From contig JACVTC010000093.1 of assembly GCA_016946835.1 (NCBI GenBank), forward strand, positions 293,501 to 357,500: DNA of 64,000 nucleotides. Direction: 5' to 3'. Positions 50,268 to 61,189 of the stretch are shown in pieces. The DNA comes from Neocallimastix lanati (nom. inval.) (lineage: Eukaryota; Neocallimastigomycota; Neocallimastigomycetes; Neocallimastigales; Neocallimastigaceae). The translations under genes and the position numbers were made by a program. Below the pieces are notes generated by a model. The model did no database searches, was not told the DNA's origin, and saw only the letters and a list, made by a program, of their open reading frames with translations. Every line of letters starts with the position of its first letter. Positions within the stretch are counted from its first letter, which is position 1.

Positions 50268-50897
50268 TTAAAAATCTTCCATATTAATTTCTAAACATTC
50301 AATGTTTTCCATAATACCCTTACATAAACTTTCTTCCATTTTAGCAACCTTTAAAAGTTTTGCCTTATCCCCAGTATAAAGATAGTAAAGAACAATAGCA
50401 AATGATTTAAGAGATGGAATCTCAATTTCAATAACTCCCTGTTCATTGTTTTCCTTAACTTCTTCAAAAAGTTTAAAGAATTGGAAGGATTGTAAAGAAA
50501 GGAACATTGGATGAACCCAGAATTCTTGATATTTATCTGTACCAGTTTCAAAAACACGAAGTGGAATTGCATCCTTAGTCTTCTTATTAATAACAATATT
50601 ACCAATGCTATGTAATTTTTCAATAGCATATAAGTATGGTACGATTTCTTCATTAATTTCAACACCATCTTCCATTAAACTAACATATTTGTTTCTTAAG
50701 ATATCATCCTTTGAAAGTTCTACAGGAGATTCAACTGGACTTTCAGCCTCAGAATTTAAATTTGCTCCAATATTCTTTAATTCTTCATCAGTGTAGATAA
50801 ATTGGTCAAATAAGCATTCACTAAAACATAACTCATTATTTGGAGATAATGGTGGAGAAGGTAATTGGGCATAAATTTCATTTAAAGTAGTAGACAT
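50268..50897 (-). CDS. small BTB/POZ-domain protein 3
   Basis: Single-exon protein of 209 residues, the close paralogue of BTB2. N-terminal QLPSPPLSP (11-19) keeps the two proline-directed sites with Ser instead of Thr. Then come FDQFIYTDEELKNI and LSKDDILRNKYVSLMEDGVE, and the BTB fold from about 111 with VHPMFLSLQSFQFFKLFEEV and YLYTGD. It has no other domain and no signal or membrane segment. Its upstream side carries the densest group of GTCTAGAC sites in the window (51374, 51456, 51650, 52602, 53522). Function beyond a BTB scaffold is not known. Confidence 0.88.
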   Translation of the reverse strand: MSTTLNEIYAQLPSPPLSPNNELCFSECLFDQFIYTDEELKNIGANLNSEAESPVESPVELSKDDILRNKYVSLMEDGVEINEEIVPYLYAIEKLHSIGNIVINKKTKDAIPLRVFETGTDKYQEFWVHPMFLSLQSFQFFKLFEEVKENNEQGVIEIEIPSLKSFAIVLYYLYTGDKAKLLKVAKMEESLCKGIMENIECLEINMEDF

Positions 50898-51110
50898 TTT
50901 TAATTATATATATATTTTCTTTAAAAAAATAAAAAATTAAATAAAATAACAATATATTAAATTTTTTTTTATAATTAAATAGCTTAAAATTCTATTCTCT
51001 TTTTTTACAAAATTAAATCTATTGATTAAATAAAAATAATTTTTTTTCTTTTTTTTTTTGAAGAAAGTTTAGCTATTTATATAAAATTTATTTTAAAATA
51101 ATTTTAAATC

Positions 51111-51143
<33 letters not shown>

Positions 51144-51372
51144 ATTATTATTATAATTATAATCTTTATTAAAAAAAAATTTTTTTTAAAAAAAAATGTA
51201 AATTAGTATTATTTATAATTTATTAATAATTTAAATTAATATATAATTGATAATTGATAATACATAAATATTGTACATATTATAATTGTTATTTTTTATT
51301 ATTATTTTCGATTAAAATATTATAATTATAATAATATGAAATTAATAAAAAAAAAAAAAAAAAAAAAAAAAA

Positions 51373-51382
51373 ATTCTAGACT
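51373..51382. promoter_or_regulatory. ATTCTAGACT site upstream of BTB gene 3
   Basis: Core TTCTAGAC, 477 bp upstream of the BTB3 start, right after an A run. Confidence 0.4.
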
Positions 51383-51454
51383 TTTCAAAAATTAAAAAAA
51401 TTTATAATTTAACAATTATAAAAATTATAAATAATAACAATATTAATAATAAAA

Positions 51455-51464
51455 AGTCTAGACT
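51455..51464. promoter_or_regulatory. AGTCTAGACT palindrome upstream of BTB gene 3
   Basis: Perfect palindrome followed by CTCTGAG, 559 bp upstream of BTB3. Confidence 0.5.
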
Positions 51465-51648
51465 CTCTGAGATTTTTAATTATAAATTAAAATTTTTAAT
51501 TTATTTAATTTTATAATTATTATTATTATTATTATTATTATTATCATTGTTGACATTATTGTTATCATTATCATTAATATTATAATACTAAAGAGTGATG
51601 AAAATAGAAATAATGATTAATTATGAACATTTTTTTTTTAAATTTTAA

Positions 51649-51658
51649 AGTCCAGACC
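51649..51658. promoter_or_regulatory. AGTCCAGACC site upstream of BTB gene 3
   Basis: One mismatch from the GTCTAGAC core; 753 bp upstream of BTB3. Confidence 0.35.
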
Positions 51659-51671
51659 TTTAAATATTAAA

Positions 51672-51707
<36 letters not shown>

Positions 51708-52145
51708 AGGAAAAATTATAATAATTAAAAAATATTTATAATTAAATTATTAAATGTATTATTTTATTAATAATATAATATATGTTCTTCATTTATTATT
51801 TTTATTGTTTTATTACAATTATTAAAAGAAGATTCATCATGTATAAATATGTATGTGGATGATAATTGTTATATATCAATTGTTATGTATTTAATTAATG
51901 CAATTTATAGTGGATGCTTTATATTTATATATATAAATACAAACATTAAGTATATTATATACATATATTATTTTAAATACTGTCATATCAATTTTAACAA
52001 TAATTCTTGTAATTCTAATGGAAATATAATTGATATATTTTTAATTGTAAAATAAAAAATATATTATATATATAATCAAATAACTATATCTATTTGGTTT
52101 ACATTTAATTATCAATATCATTATCTAATTTTTTCATTTGCTATT

Positions 52146-52163
52146 ATTATGCCAATAAAAGAT
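52146..52163. promoter_or_regulatory. CCAATAAAAGAT block upstream of BTB gene 3
   Basis: Counterpart of 47344-47361, one base different. Confidence 0.35.
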
Positions 52164-52600
52164 ATGTATTGATATTAATATTGTAATTTGTAATATTGAT
52201 ATTATTTAAAATAGATTATCCACTTGTGTTTATATTTATAAAATATTATCCTAATGAATTAATGATAATGATAATAAAATAAAAGTAATTAAAAAATATT
52301 TATTATTATTAGTAGTATTATTAGTATTATTATCAGCAATGATAATTATTAAAAATTTTATTTAGTATAAATTATTCATTTGTTAGAAGGGATATAAAAT
52401 TTGTGTTAATATTTATGAAATAATTATTATATATTAATAAAATCTTTAATCCTTTTTCTTGATTTATAAAATAAAATAATATTTAATTATAATTCATTAT
52501 TACTATTATTATCAGCAATTATAATAATAATATTTAATTTTTTATGTAGTACAGCCATAATTATGTATTTAGAATTATTAAAATATTTAAAAAGGAAAAA

Positions 52601-52610
52601 AATCTAGATT
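52601..52610. promoter_or_regulatory. AATCTAGATT palindrome
   Basis: Perfect palindrome, a variant of the AGTCTAGACT family. Confidence 0.3.
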
Positions 52611-53133
52611 TTAACTTAAAAAAAAAAAATAAAATAAAACAATAAATATTATTAAAATTTATTATATTTAATTATATATAAGATGTTATGTAAATAGTTA
52701 TACTTCTTTTTTTAAAATGTATATATATATTATATATACATTTAAAATAAATAATTAATTATAAAACAACAGAAAGGCCTGAAATAAATTTTTAATCATT
52801 CAATATTGATATAATTCATTAATTACCTAATATGAATCATTATAAAAATAAGAAATGAACAATAATTTTCAATTTTTATGAAGATTCTAACTCAAAATTA
52901 TTTTAATTAAGGATTAAAAAATTTTATTTCATTTATAAAATGTGGATTATACTTTATTAAATTTGAGTTTAAAATTAATTAAAACACACAATTAATAATT
53001 TCAATTTTTAATAATAAAAATAATGAATATGACTATAACTAAAATTATATATTTAATATATAATATATTGAATTAACATTGAATTCAATTTATCTTATCA
53101 TTCATAAATTACAAGGGTATTTATTGTATCTTT

Positions 53134-53227
53134 AATTTATTTTAGTTATTTATAACTTAAATACTAAAAAAAAATATAATAATTTATTTTAGTTATTTAT
53201 AACTTAAATATTAAAAAAAAATATAAT
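53134..53227. repeat. 47-bp tandem duplication
   Basis: Two copies of AATTTATTTTAGTTATTTAT, AACTTAAATA and an A run. Confidence 0.85.
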
Positions 53228-53520
53228 AATATTATAAATCAAAAAAAAAAAAAATAAAGTAGGAATATATTGGATGATTTTCAAAATAACAATTATTGAA
53301 AATGTTATAATAATATTTAGATAAATAAAAAGTTTATATAAAAATTAATATTGTTAATAATATTTTGTTAGTATTGTTAAAAAAAAAAATAGATGGGTTC
53401 AAAATTTTATCAGCATTTATCGTAATTAACAATTAATTATAATAATAATTAATTATAAATAATATGAATAATACGATTTTTTTAATTAATTTTCTTTTAT
53501 TATTATCATTAAAAAATTTG

Positions 53521-53530
53521 AGTCTAGACT
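53521..53530. promoter_or_regulatory. AGTCTAGACT palindrome
   Basis: Perfect copy followed by a 19-bp T run. Confidence 0.45.
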
Positions 53531-53699
53531 TTTTTTTTTTTTTTTTTTTATTCTATTTCAATTACTTCAATTGCAAACTTCAAATTAATTAAATATTAAA
53601 CCAATGAAATCATTTTAAAATTTTGATTAAAAATGAATAATGCAATCTTAATTATTAATTAATTTTTTTAATCTTTTAAAAAAAATTAAAAAATAAAAA

Positions 53700-55356
53700 A
53701 ATTACAATAAAAAAAATAAAAAAAATAAAAAATAAAAAAAAAAAAGGGAAAATTATAATATTATTTTAAAAAATTATGAAAAAACACAATAAAAATAATT
53801 AGCTAAATTTCTTATTAATTAATTAACTTTCGGTTTACTTATTTATCTATCAATTTATTTTAATAATTTACTTCATTTATTAATTTCCAATTTAAAATCT
53901 TATTATAGAGATAACTTTATTCATTATATAATAGTTAACCAATAAAAAATATTTTCTTATAAATTTTAAAACGTGACAATTTGTATAGAATTAGATTAAA
54001 TTTAGTACAAAATAATTATTTTTTTAATTTTAAAGATAAAATATTCCTCTATCTATCAAAAATATCAAAACCTAATTATTAATTTATAAATAGTGTTTTA
54101 TGTAATTAATTTACCAAATTTGTTTGATATTATTCATTTACATATATAAGTTTTTGATATTAATAATAATTTGAATACATAAATGAAAATATAATGTATT
54201 AATTTTGCAAAGAATTTATGATATTTTTTATAATAATGAATAGATAATATATATTATTCATTACACTTAATAACAGTAATAAAAATCATTAATTATATTT
54301 TCAATATATATGAGATAATATTACATTATTAATTTCCAATTTGTTATATTTAAACAAAAATATATATATATTTATTTATTTATTTAATAATCTATAAAAT
54401 ATATTTACACTTACAAAAGGGACAAATTTATTAAACTAAATCATTAAAAAGTTATATATTAAAGTAATGAAAATGTAAATAGCGCATTATAATTAATAAT
54501 TTTTTTATTTTTTTTTATTCCTTTTTTAATAATTTTATTATTTTTAATTATAAAATTAAGATAACAGATAATACTTACAAAAAATAATAATGATAAAATA
54601 ATAATGATAAAATAATAATAATAATAATAAAATAATATGTTTCAAAAATAAATTAATAATAGATATTGATAATTATAATATATTATATATATCTTAAATA
54701 TCTAATATGCTTCTTTTAAACTAATCGGAATTAATACTAATTAAAATATTTTATATAATCATTTTTTTAATTATAAAATAATAATTTATATATGAAAAAA
54801 ATATATATATATATATTTTAATTTATAAATATTTATATATGTATAAATTAAAAAAAAAATAATTGAAAAAAAATATATATTTTATTTTATTTTAAAATAT
54901 AACTTTATCTTAAATTTTTTAATTAAATTTTTATATTTATTAATTGTACCCATTTACTTACACGACAAATGAAACAAAAGCTAAGAATAAAAAAAATAAT
55001 AATTTCTATATTTCTATGATAAAGATTTATGGGAATTATTTAAATAAAAAAATATATTTATATATCTTACAAAAAAAAGATATTTTATAATAGTTATGGA
55101 AAAATAGGATAAATAAAAATATGAATTATATTTATAAATTAAAATATATTTAATTACATAAAAAATATATTAATTTTTTTTTTATATATTCAAATAAGAA
55201 GTTCATAATTATTAATTGCATCCCAACATAATATTGTTTTATATTTAAAATGAAACAATTATACCCAAAATAAAAAATAATATTAATGGGAGGATTTTTT
55301 TTTTTTTTATTATATTAAGATATTTTTTTTTGCAAAAATCAATTAATATTTAAGGC

Positions 55357-55396
<40 letters not shown>

Positions 55397-55625
55397 AAAT
55401 AGATAATCAAATTTTGGGATTGTTATAAATAATCCACAAATCAATTGTATTATAAAAAAAAATTGTACTTTTATAATATATTTATAATATATGAGACAAT
55501 ATTACTATTATTACTATTATTTAGAAACATTTAAACATTATATTGTTATTAGTTATTATTAGAAATATATTTTAAATAGTATACTTTTTATTATTATTAT
55601 TACTTTCTAGAAAGTTATTTTTATT

Positions 55626-55665
<40 letters not shown>

Positions 55666-56300
55666 TATCATTTTTTTTAAAAATAAATGATATTGAATAA
55701 TATTGAAATAAAGTAACAAATATAACTATATATAATAAAAATTATATATATAACATAAAATTAAAATTAATGATAATGATTATTATAATTAAATACAATA
55801 AAAAAAAATTATACAAAAATGATTAAATAGAAACATTAAACTATTTTTTTGAGTAATTATTTATATATATATTTATTGTTAAATGTTTATATTAATACTG
55901 AATTAAATAAATTATATTTAGAGTATTTTTATTAAATATTTAATATTATATAAATATTAATAAATTGGCAAAAAAAAAAAAAAATTAAGAAAATTATTTA
56001 TATAAAATATAATATATATATTATAATTAAAGAATAAAGGAAGTCCCTGAAATTAATCACATAATATATAATATTTAATAAATAATTTTTAAAGATTTAA
56101 ATTTTATTGATAATAAAATTTTAATAATTTTTAATTAAAAAAAAAAAAAAAATAAAATAAAAATAAAAATTAATTTGAATCACCCAATAATTCAATTCTT
56201 ATTATTTATTGTCTTATACTTTTTTATATTTTTAAGTTTTATTTTATTTTTTTTTTTTTTAATTAAATTAATTAATAATAATATTAGTATTTTGTGGGTT
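53700..56300. other. AT-rich region without genes
   Basis: A runs (55361-55393, 55630-55663), (TA)n stretches and scattered TTA. No open frame with protein-like composition and no RNA gene was seen. Confidence 0.55.
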
Positions 56301-56315
56301 TAGGATTGTAATTTA

Positions 56316-56720
56316 CTTAAAGATAATATGTTAAGAAATATTCATTATCATGAAAGAAAATGGTATTGAACTTAAAAGTGAAATGATTCCTTACTTAAAT
56401 AATCCTATATTAATTTCTAAACGTTTAAAATGTTCTACAATGCCCTTATATACATAAATTTTCTTCTAATTTAGCAACTTTAAAAAGTTTAGTATTGTTA
56501 CTGGTGTAAAAATAGTAGAGAATAATAGTAAATGAATTAAGAGATGGAATTTCAATCTCAATAATCTCTTGCTCATTATTTACCTTAATTTCTTCAAAAA
56601 AAAACTTGAAAAAATGAAATGATTATATAAAAAAGAAACATTGAACGAACCCAGAATTCTTGATATCTATCAGTTCCAGTTTCTTAGACAAGCATCTTCA
56701 GTAAATAAATTGTTGGTATT
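56316..56720. pseudogene. fourth BTB gene copy, broken by an internal inversion
   Basis: The plus strand at about 56316-56401 reads LKDNMLRN, then after a 1-nt shift MKENGIELKSEMIPYL, matching residues about 62-89 of BTB2/3 (LSKDDILRN..MEDGVEINGEIIPYL). Directly next to it, the minus strand from about 56720 down to 56402 reads the BTB half (ETGTDRYQEFW at about 56690-56650, then IEIEIPSLNSF, then CLEIN-like text at the low end), with several stops and shifts. So the N-part and BTB-part of one gene lie in opposite orientation, as if the BTB half had inverted in place. The first 60 residues are missing. No GTCTAGAC or TATACCC sites were seen beside it. Confidence 0.75.
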
Positions 56721-56837
56721 TTAATATGTCGTGACTTATTTCAATAAATTATCAATAAAATGATTTAATTAAAATTGTTATATAATAATATATGTAGTAA
56801 GTTTATGAAAATTCTTGTACTAAAAGTTTTTATTAAT

Positions 56838-56839
56838 AA

Positions 56840-56885
<46 letters not shown>

Positions 56886-56886
56886 G
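56838..56886. repeat. (TTA)n microsatellite
   Basis: About 16 units. Confidence 0.9.
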
Positions 56887-56999
56887 TCATTAATATTGAT
56901 GTATACTGTTTATTTATATAATACATAAATATTTGGGTTATCAAAAAGAGAAGTGGATAGTACATTCATGATATTTTATATAGAGTATATATCACGTGA

Positions 57000-57415
57000 A
57001 TACATTTGTTTCATATATTGATATGCGGGACTTTTATGTACAATAATTTATAAGCTGTGGGTTTTAAATAATGGTAGTTTAGTAAATTTTATTAATAAAA
57101 TTATAATATTCGTACAATTAAAATAATAATTCTAATTCCTAAAATTTTACAAGAGAGTTTTTCTATTTCTAATATAAATAATCTAATCTATTTATAAGAA
57201 ATAGGTAATATATTAATTATATATTCTAATATATAGAATTATATAAATTTTATATGAATTAAAGTATTATAATTATTATAATTATAATAATACATATTGA
57301 AATAAAATAAAATAAAATAATTATTATCAAAAAGATATAAAATTTTAATATTTAATAATTAATATTAAATATACAAATATGTTACTACACATATTTGTTT
57401 TATATCAATATACAA
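57000..57415 (+). repeat. solo LTR related to copia remnant A
   Basis: Inverted relative to the LTR at 45-720. It starts near TTGATATGCGGGACTTTTAT and ends near GTTACTACACATATTTG. It is about 250 bp shorter than the left copy. No copia coding sequence adjoins it, so it is probably a solo LTR of the same family. Confidence 0.6.
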
Positions 57416-57636
57416 GTGACACAAAATATTTAAAATTATTATTTAACATAAATTTATACAACATAAATAAACTAATTTTTATAACACATAAATTTAAATT
57501 CACTAATAAATTCATTTATTAAAACATTATATATTTATTTATTATATAATTTATTAAGTGAATTTATATTTATGTATTATAAAAATTAATTTAAGACAAT
57601 ATGAACAGATATGTTAAAATAATTAAATAGTTATCA

Positions 57637-57675
<39 letters not shown>

Positions 57676-57835
57676 GTATTATCCATTTCTCTCCTTATTA
57701 ACCATAATACTTATATATTATTATATTAAATAAAAATAAATAAATTAACATATTAAATAAAAATAAATAAATAAACAACTATATATCAAATTAAGAGCTT
57801 TATTTGATACTAGTCTAACATTCAAAAGTAATTTT
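57416..57835. other. AT-rich spacer with (TTA)n at 57638-57675
   Basis: Contains an imperfect palindrome around AATTCACTAATAAATTC / AATTTATTAAGTGAATT (57495-57565). It may include the LTR of the chromovirus to the right, but no partner was found. Confidence 0.4.
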
Positions 57836-57879
57836 TAAAACCAAGATATCCCAAACTACTTTAGTGGCTAAAAACTAAT

Positions 57880-57995
57880 ACCTTCCAGGAAAGTCAAGCC
57901 TATATCCTTTCCACTTGATTAAGTATTGGATCTTTCCATAATGTTTACGTTTATCTAAAATTTTTTTTCAACTTCGTATTCTTCCTCATTATTGA
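57880..57995 (-). pseudogene. chromodomain of the chromovirus
   Basis: The minus strand reads NNEEEYEVEK, then KIQYLIKWKGY, the aromatic-cage framework of chromodomains that bind methylated histone H3. It is preceded by PPLPIIINNEEEY. Fossil. Confidence 0.75.
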
Positions 57996-58089
57996 TTATA
58001 ATTGGTAGGGGAGGTTGTTGAATTCTTCCGAAGTTATCTTCAAAGTATGATTCGAGTTTGGATACATGAATTATTAGAAGGATACGAAG

Positions 58090-58127
<38 letters not shown>

Positions 58128-58313
58128 GAAGTTCCAATTTTATAGGTTACAAGGGAAATTTGTTTTATAATGTTGAATGGACTAAGCTTTCTTGGTTTAA
58201 ACTTTTTATTTTTGTTTTCTTAATTCAAGTGAGCTATTTTACCCAGACTTTATTATTGATTTTTGAATTTTGGTGGTGGTTCAATACGATGTTTATTTGT
58301 GAATGCTTCTTTT

Positions 58314-58960
58314 TTATTTCTTGCATTTTTCAATTTTTTTTTTTTTTTTTCTAAGTTCTCTTGGGAGTTCATCTAAATTTGTTACGAAATTCTTCAGCTC
58401 TCGGAATGTCAATATTGTTTGGGATTTCAAGAGAATGTTTAGAATTGAATCTAGAATTAGCAAAGAAAGGTGAAAAGTTAGAGGATTCTTGGATAGCATT
58501 GTTGTAACTGAATTCTACCAGATAAAGATAATTATTCCAGTCGAAACTTTTATAATTTGTGGAACATCTTAAAAAATATTGTTCAACAACAGAGTTCACC
58601 CTCTCTCCATCAAACCATTAATCCTGTGATGAAAGAGAATAGAAATTTTTCATTTTGATGTTTAAAGCATTGCTGATGGCAATCCGGAATTTTGATGTAA
58701 ACTGAGTACCTCGATCAGAATTGATGTCATCAGGTAGACCATGAAGGCCAAAAAAAAAAAAAGAAAAAAAAAAAATTGTTTTCATAAATACTGAAGCAGT
58801 ATATCAGTAGCAGAAGGAACATTTGGAAAGGGGAAGAGAAGTGAGCCATTTTAGAGAATCGGTCTACTACACCAAAAATGCAAGTGAAACCATCCGATTT
58901 AGGGAAGATCTTCCTTTTTACTGAGTAATTCTTGGTACAAAATGTGACTTACTACTCATA
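58314..58960 (-). pseudogene. chromovirus integrase region
   Basis: Minus-strand text includes a core strand near 58820-58900, a SDRGTQF-like Asp block near 58710, and then NSVVEQYFLRCSTNYKSFDW and FSYNNAIQESSNFSPFFAN (58369-58599), the E block and the SPF motif of gypsy integrases. Fossil with several breaks. Confidence 0.75.
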
Positions 58961-58976
58961 ATCCTACTATTGAACT

Positions 58977-59255
58977 TTGCTTCTAAAAAATTTGCTTTTA
59001 AATCAAATCATTGTATTTCTAATTGTTCCTTTCTCTACTTTTGTTTCCAATGACTCAGACATTGATATTCAAAAAATCCTTCCAGCAGAATTGCACCCTT
59101 TTAAAGATGTTTTTGATAAAGTTTTACAAAAAAAAAAAAAAAAAAAACTTCTTCCTCATTGCCCTTATGACTGCGAAATAAAACTTAAAATCAAATTACA
59201 AGTTATTTTATGGTTCTACGTATCCTCTTACAGAAGAAGAGTCCTTAGTACTTAA
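58977..59255 (+). pseudogene. chromovirus Pol, start of reverse transcriptase region
   Basis: Text IQKILPAELHPFKDVFDKVL then LPHCPYDCEIKLK corresponds to the conserved linker (LP..Y.DF.DVF / LPPHRPYDHAI.L) just before gypsy RT. Confidence 0.75.
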
Positions 59256-59529
59256 AAAATATATTGAAGAAAACAGAAATAAAAGATTCATAAGGAACTC
59301 TAAGTCTCCTGCTGGTCATCCTATTTTCTATGTCTCAAAAGAAGTATAAAGAACTAAGAATTGTAGTCGATTATCGTAAAATTTAACGTTATTCCTATTC
59401 ATGATTCTTACCCTCTTCCATTAATCAATGATATGCTTGAACCTTTAAGCAAAGGAAAAATATTTTTCCAAACTCGACCTTCGTTCAGCATAAAATCTTG
59501 TATGAATCAAAGAAGGAGATAAATACAAA

Positions 59530-59805
59530 ATGGCATTCATTTGTAAATATGGCTACTTCGAATATTTGATCATGCCTTTTGGTTTAAAGAATGCCTCAGC
59601 TCTATTTCAACACTTTATACACGATGTTCTCAAGGATATTCTTGGTGTTTTTGTTTTTAGCTATATTGATGATATCATTGTTTTCTCTTCCGATCTTGAA
59701 ACACATCTCGATCACCTTGCTAAAATTCTACAAAGATTAAGAAAAGCAGGTCTCTATACTAAATTAAAAAAAAAAAAAAAAACGAATTTTACATTCCTTT
59801 CTTAA
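59530..59805 (+). pseudogene. chromovirus reverse transcriptase palm
   Basis: MAFICKYGYFEYLIMPFGLK, then NASALFQHFI and FSYIDDIIVFS, the catalytic palm with YIDD, then HLDHLAKILQRLRKAGLYTK. Open over 91 residues inside a broken element. Confidence 0.85.
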
Positions 59806-60113
59806 ACTTTCTTGGTCACCGAATTTCTACTGATGGTATACTTATGGATCCTAAAAAAAAGTATCTTCTATCCTCGAATAACCCGCTCCAAGCAATGTTA
59901 AAGAAGTTCAACAATTTTTAGGATTAGTCAACTACTATCGAAGATTTATTTAGAACTTTACCAAAAGTTGTGGCAACCTCTCACCTCACTATTGAAGAAA
60001 TCTGCTAAGTTCATTTTTGGTCTAAAGAAGTTCAAGAAGCATTCGACCTTATTAAATCTAAATTTTCTTCTGCTCCAGTTCTTTCTTATTACTCAGAAGT
60101 TGATCTTCCATTT

Positions 60114-60720
60114 ATGGTTGAAACTGATACTAGCAACTTTGCTATAGGTGGGATTCTATTTCTATCCCCTCCCAAAAAAAAAAATCTCTCAAAGACAATA
60201 AAGTCCATTCCATTGCTTTCTTTTCAAGATCACTTACTCCTCCAGAAAGAAAATTATCCAATACATATGATAAAGAACTTTTTGTTATTATTGAAGCCCT
60301 TGAACACTGGAGACAACCTATTAAAAGGTACCTCAATTCCTTTCACAATCTTTTCTAACCATCCGAACTTGTTATACTACAAGAAACCTAAAAAGATGAC
60401 TCAAAGACTGGTACGTTGGATAATTCTTTTTATCCGAATTCAACTTTAAAATTGTTTATCATTCTGGTTCATCCAATGGAAAACCCGATGCCCTTTCGAG
60501 AAGACCGGACTATGCTTCTTCAAACCAAAACCAAGAGGATATTCCTTTCTCAGTTCTTCGCCATGAAAACTTTTCTGCCACTTTAAATTTCATTGATAAA
60601 ATTCTTTCTGAATGCAAAGATGATGATTTCTACAGAGATATTTGCCGCTATCATGAAAATAACAAACTTCCTATTCTTCATCCTAAAATCAAAGATTTTT
60701 CATTAAGTAATAGTTTTTTT
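60114..60720 (+). pseudogene. chromovirus RNase H and connection region
   Basis: VETDTSNFAIGGILF is the first RNase H Asp block. Further on come NLLYYKKPKKMTQRLVRW and GKPDALSRRPDY, the classic gypsy RNase H end. Fossil. Confidence 0.8.
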
Positions 60721-60870
60721 TTCTTCTTTTCAATAATAAACTCTATGTACCCTCTAAATGTCACTCACTCGATCTTAAAATCCTAATATTGATTATAGAA
60801 GTAGTAGTAGATAATAAAAATTAAACTTGATGGCGGCTGCTTAATCTAGGATACTGGTTGTTGAATAACA

Positions 60871-61019
60871 GGTGTTTTTATTGTAACGAAAAGGTAAAGC
60901 CAGCAGACTACACTAAAAATGATAAGATAAATGGTAATAGTAAAATATGTTATTATAAGTAACTAGATAATCCATCATTTATTAAATATTAAATTAGCTA
61001 GTTAATTAATAAAAACACC
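60871..61019. mobile_element. 149-bp segment with 12-bp perfect inverted ends
   Basis: GGTGTTTTTATT at 60871-60882 and AATAAAAACACC at 61008-61019. The inside is non-coding and moderately GC-containing. No target duplication was seen, so it could be a small MITE or chance. Confidence 0.35.
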
Positions 61020-61189
61020 AAGAAAAATTTTTTTTTACTTCAAAATTCACTCCGATTTATAGTTTTTACGGAAAAAGTGTTAAAAAGTTCATTTAAATTA
61101 TAAAATCAATAAAATCGATAAAATATTCTTGAAATCGAATTTTCTTTGAATAAAATAAATCTAATGGAAAAAAAAAAAATAAAATATTT

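Larger units (their letters stand above)
57840..60790. mobile_element. chromovirus (Ty3/gypsy with chromodomain), broken, in two opposed blocks
   Basis: The minus-strand block at 57840-58960 holds the integrase core and C-terminal region, and a chromodomain with KIQYLIKWKGY. The plus-strand block at 58977-60790 holds the protease/RT junction, RT, RNase H and the start of the integrase zinc region. The two blocks match non-overlapping parts of one chromovirus Pol, with similar composition and similar homopolymer expansions (T run 58091-58126, A runs at 59129 and 59765). They could be one rearranged element or two fragments. The element carries many breaks and is old. Codon use is less AT-biased than the host's. 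Confidence 0.8.

Noticed and set aside
51849-52055. 68-residue plus-strand open frame
   Set aside because: Low-complexity I/N/Y text upstream of BTB3 on the opposite strand; no support beyond an ATG.
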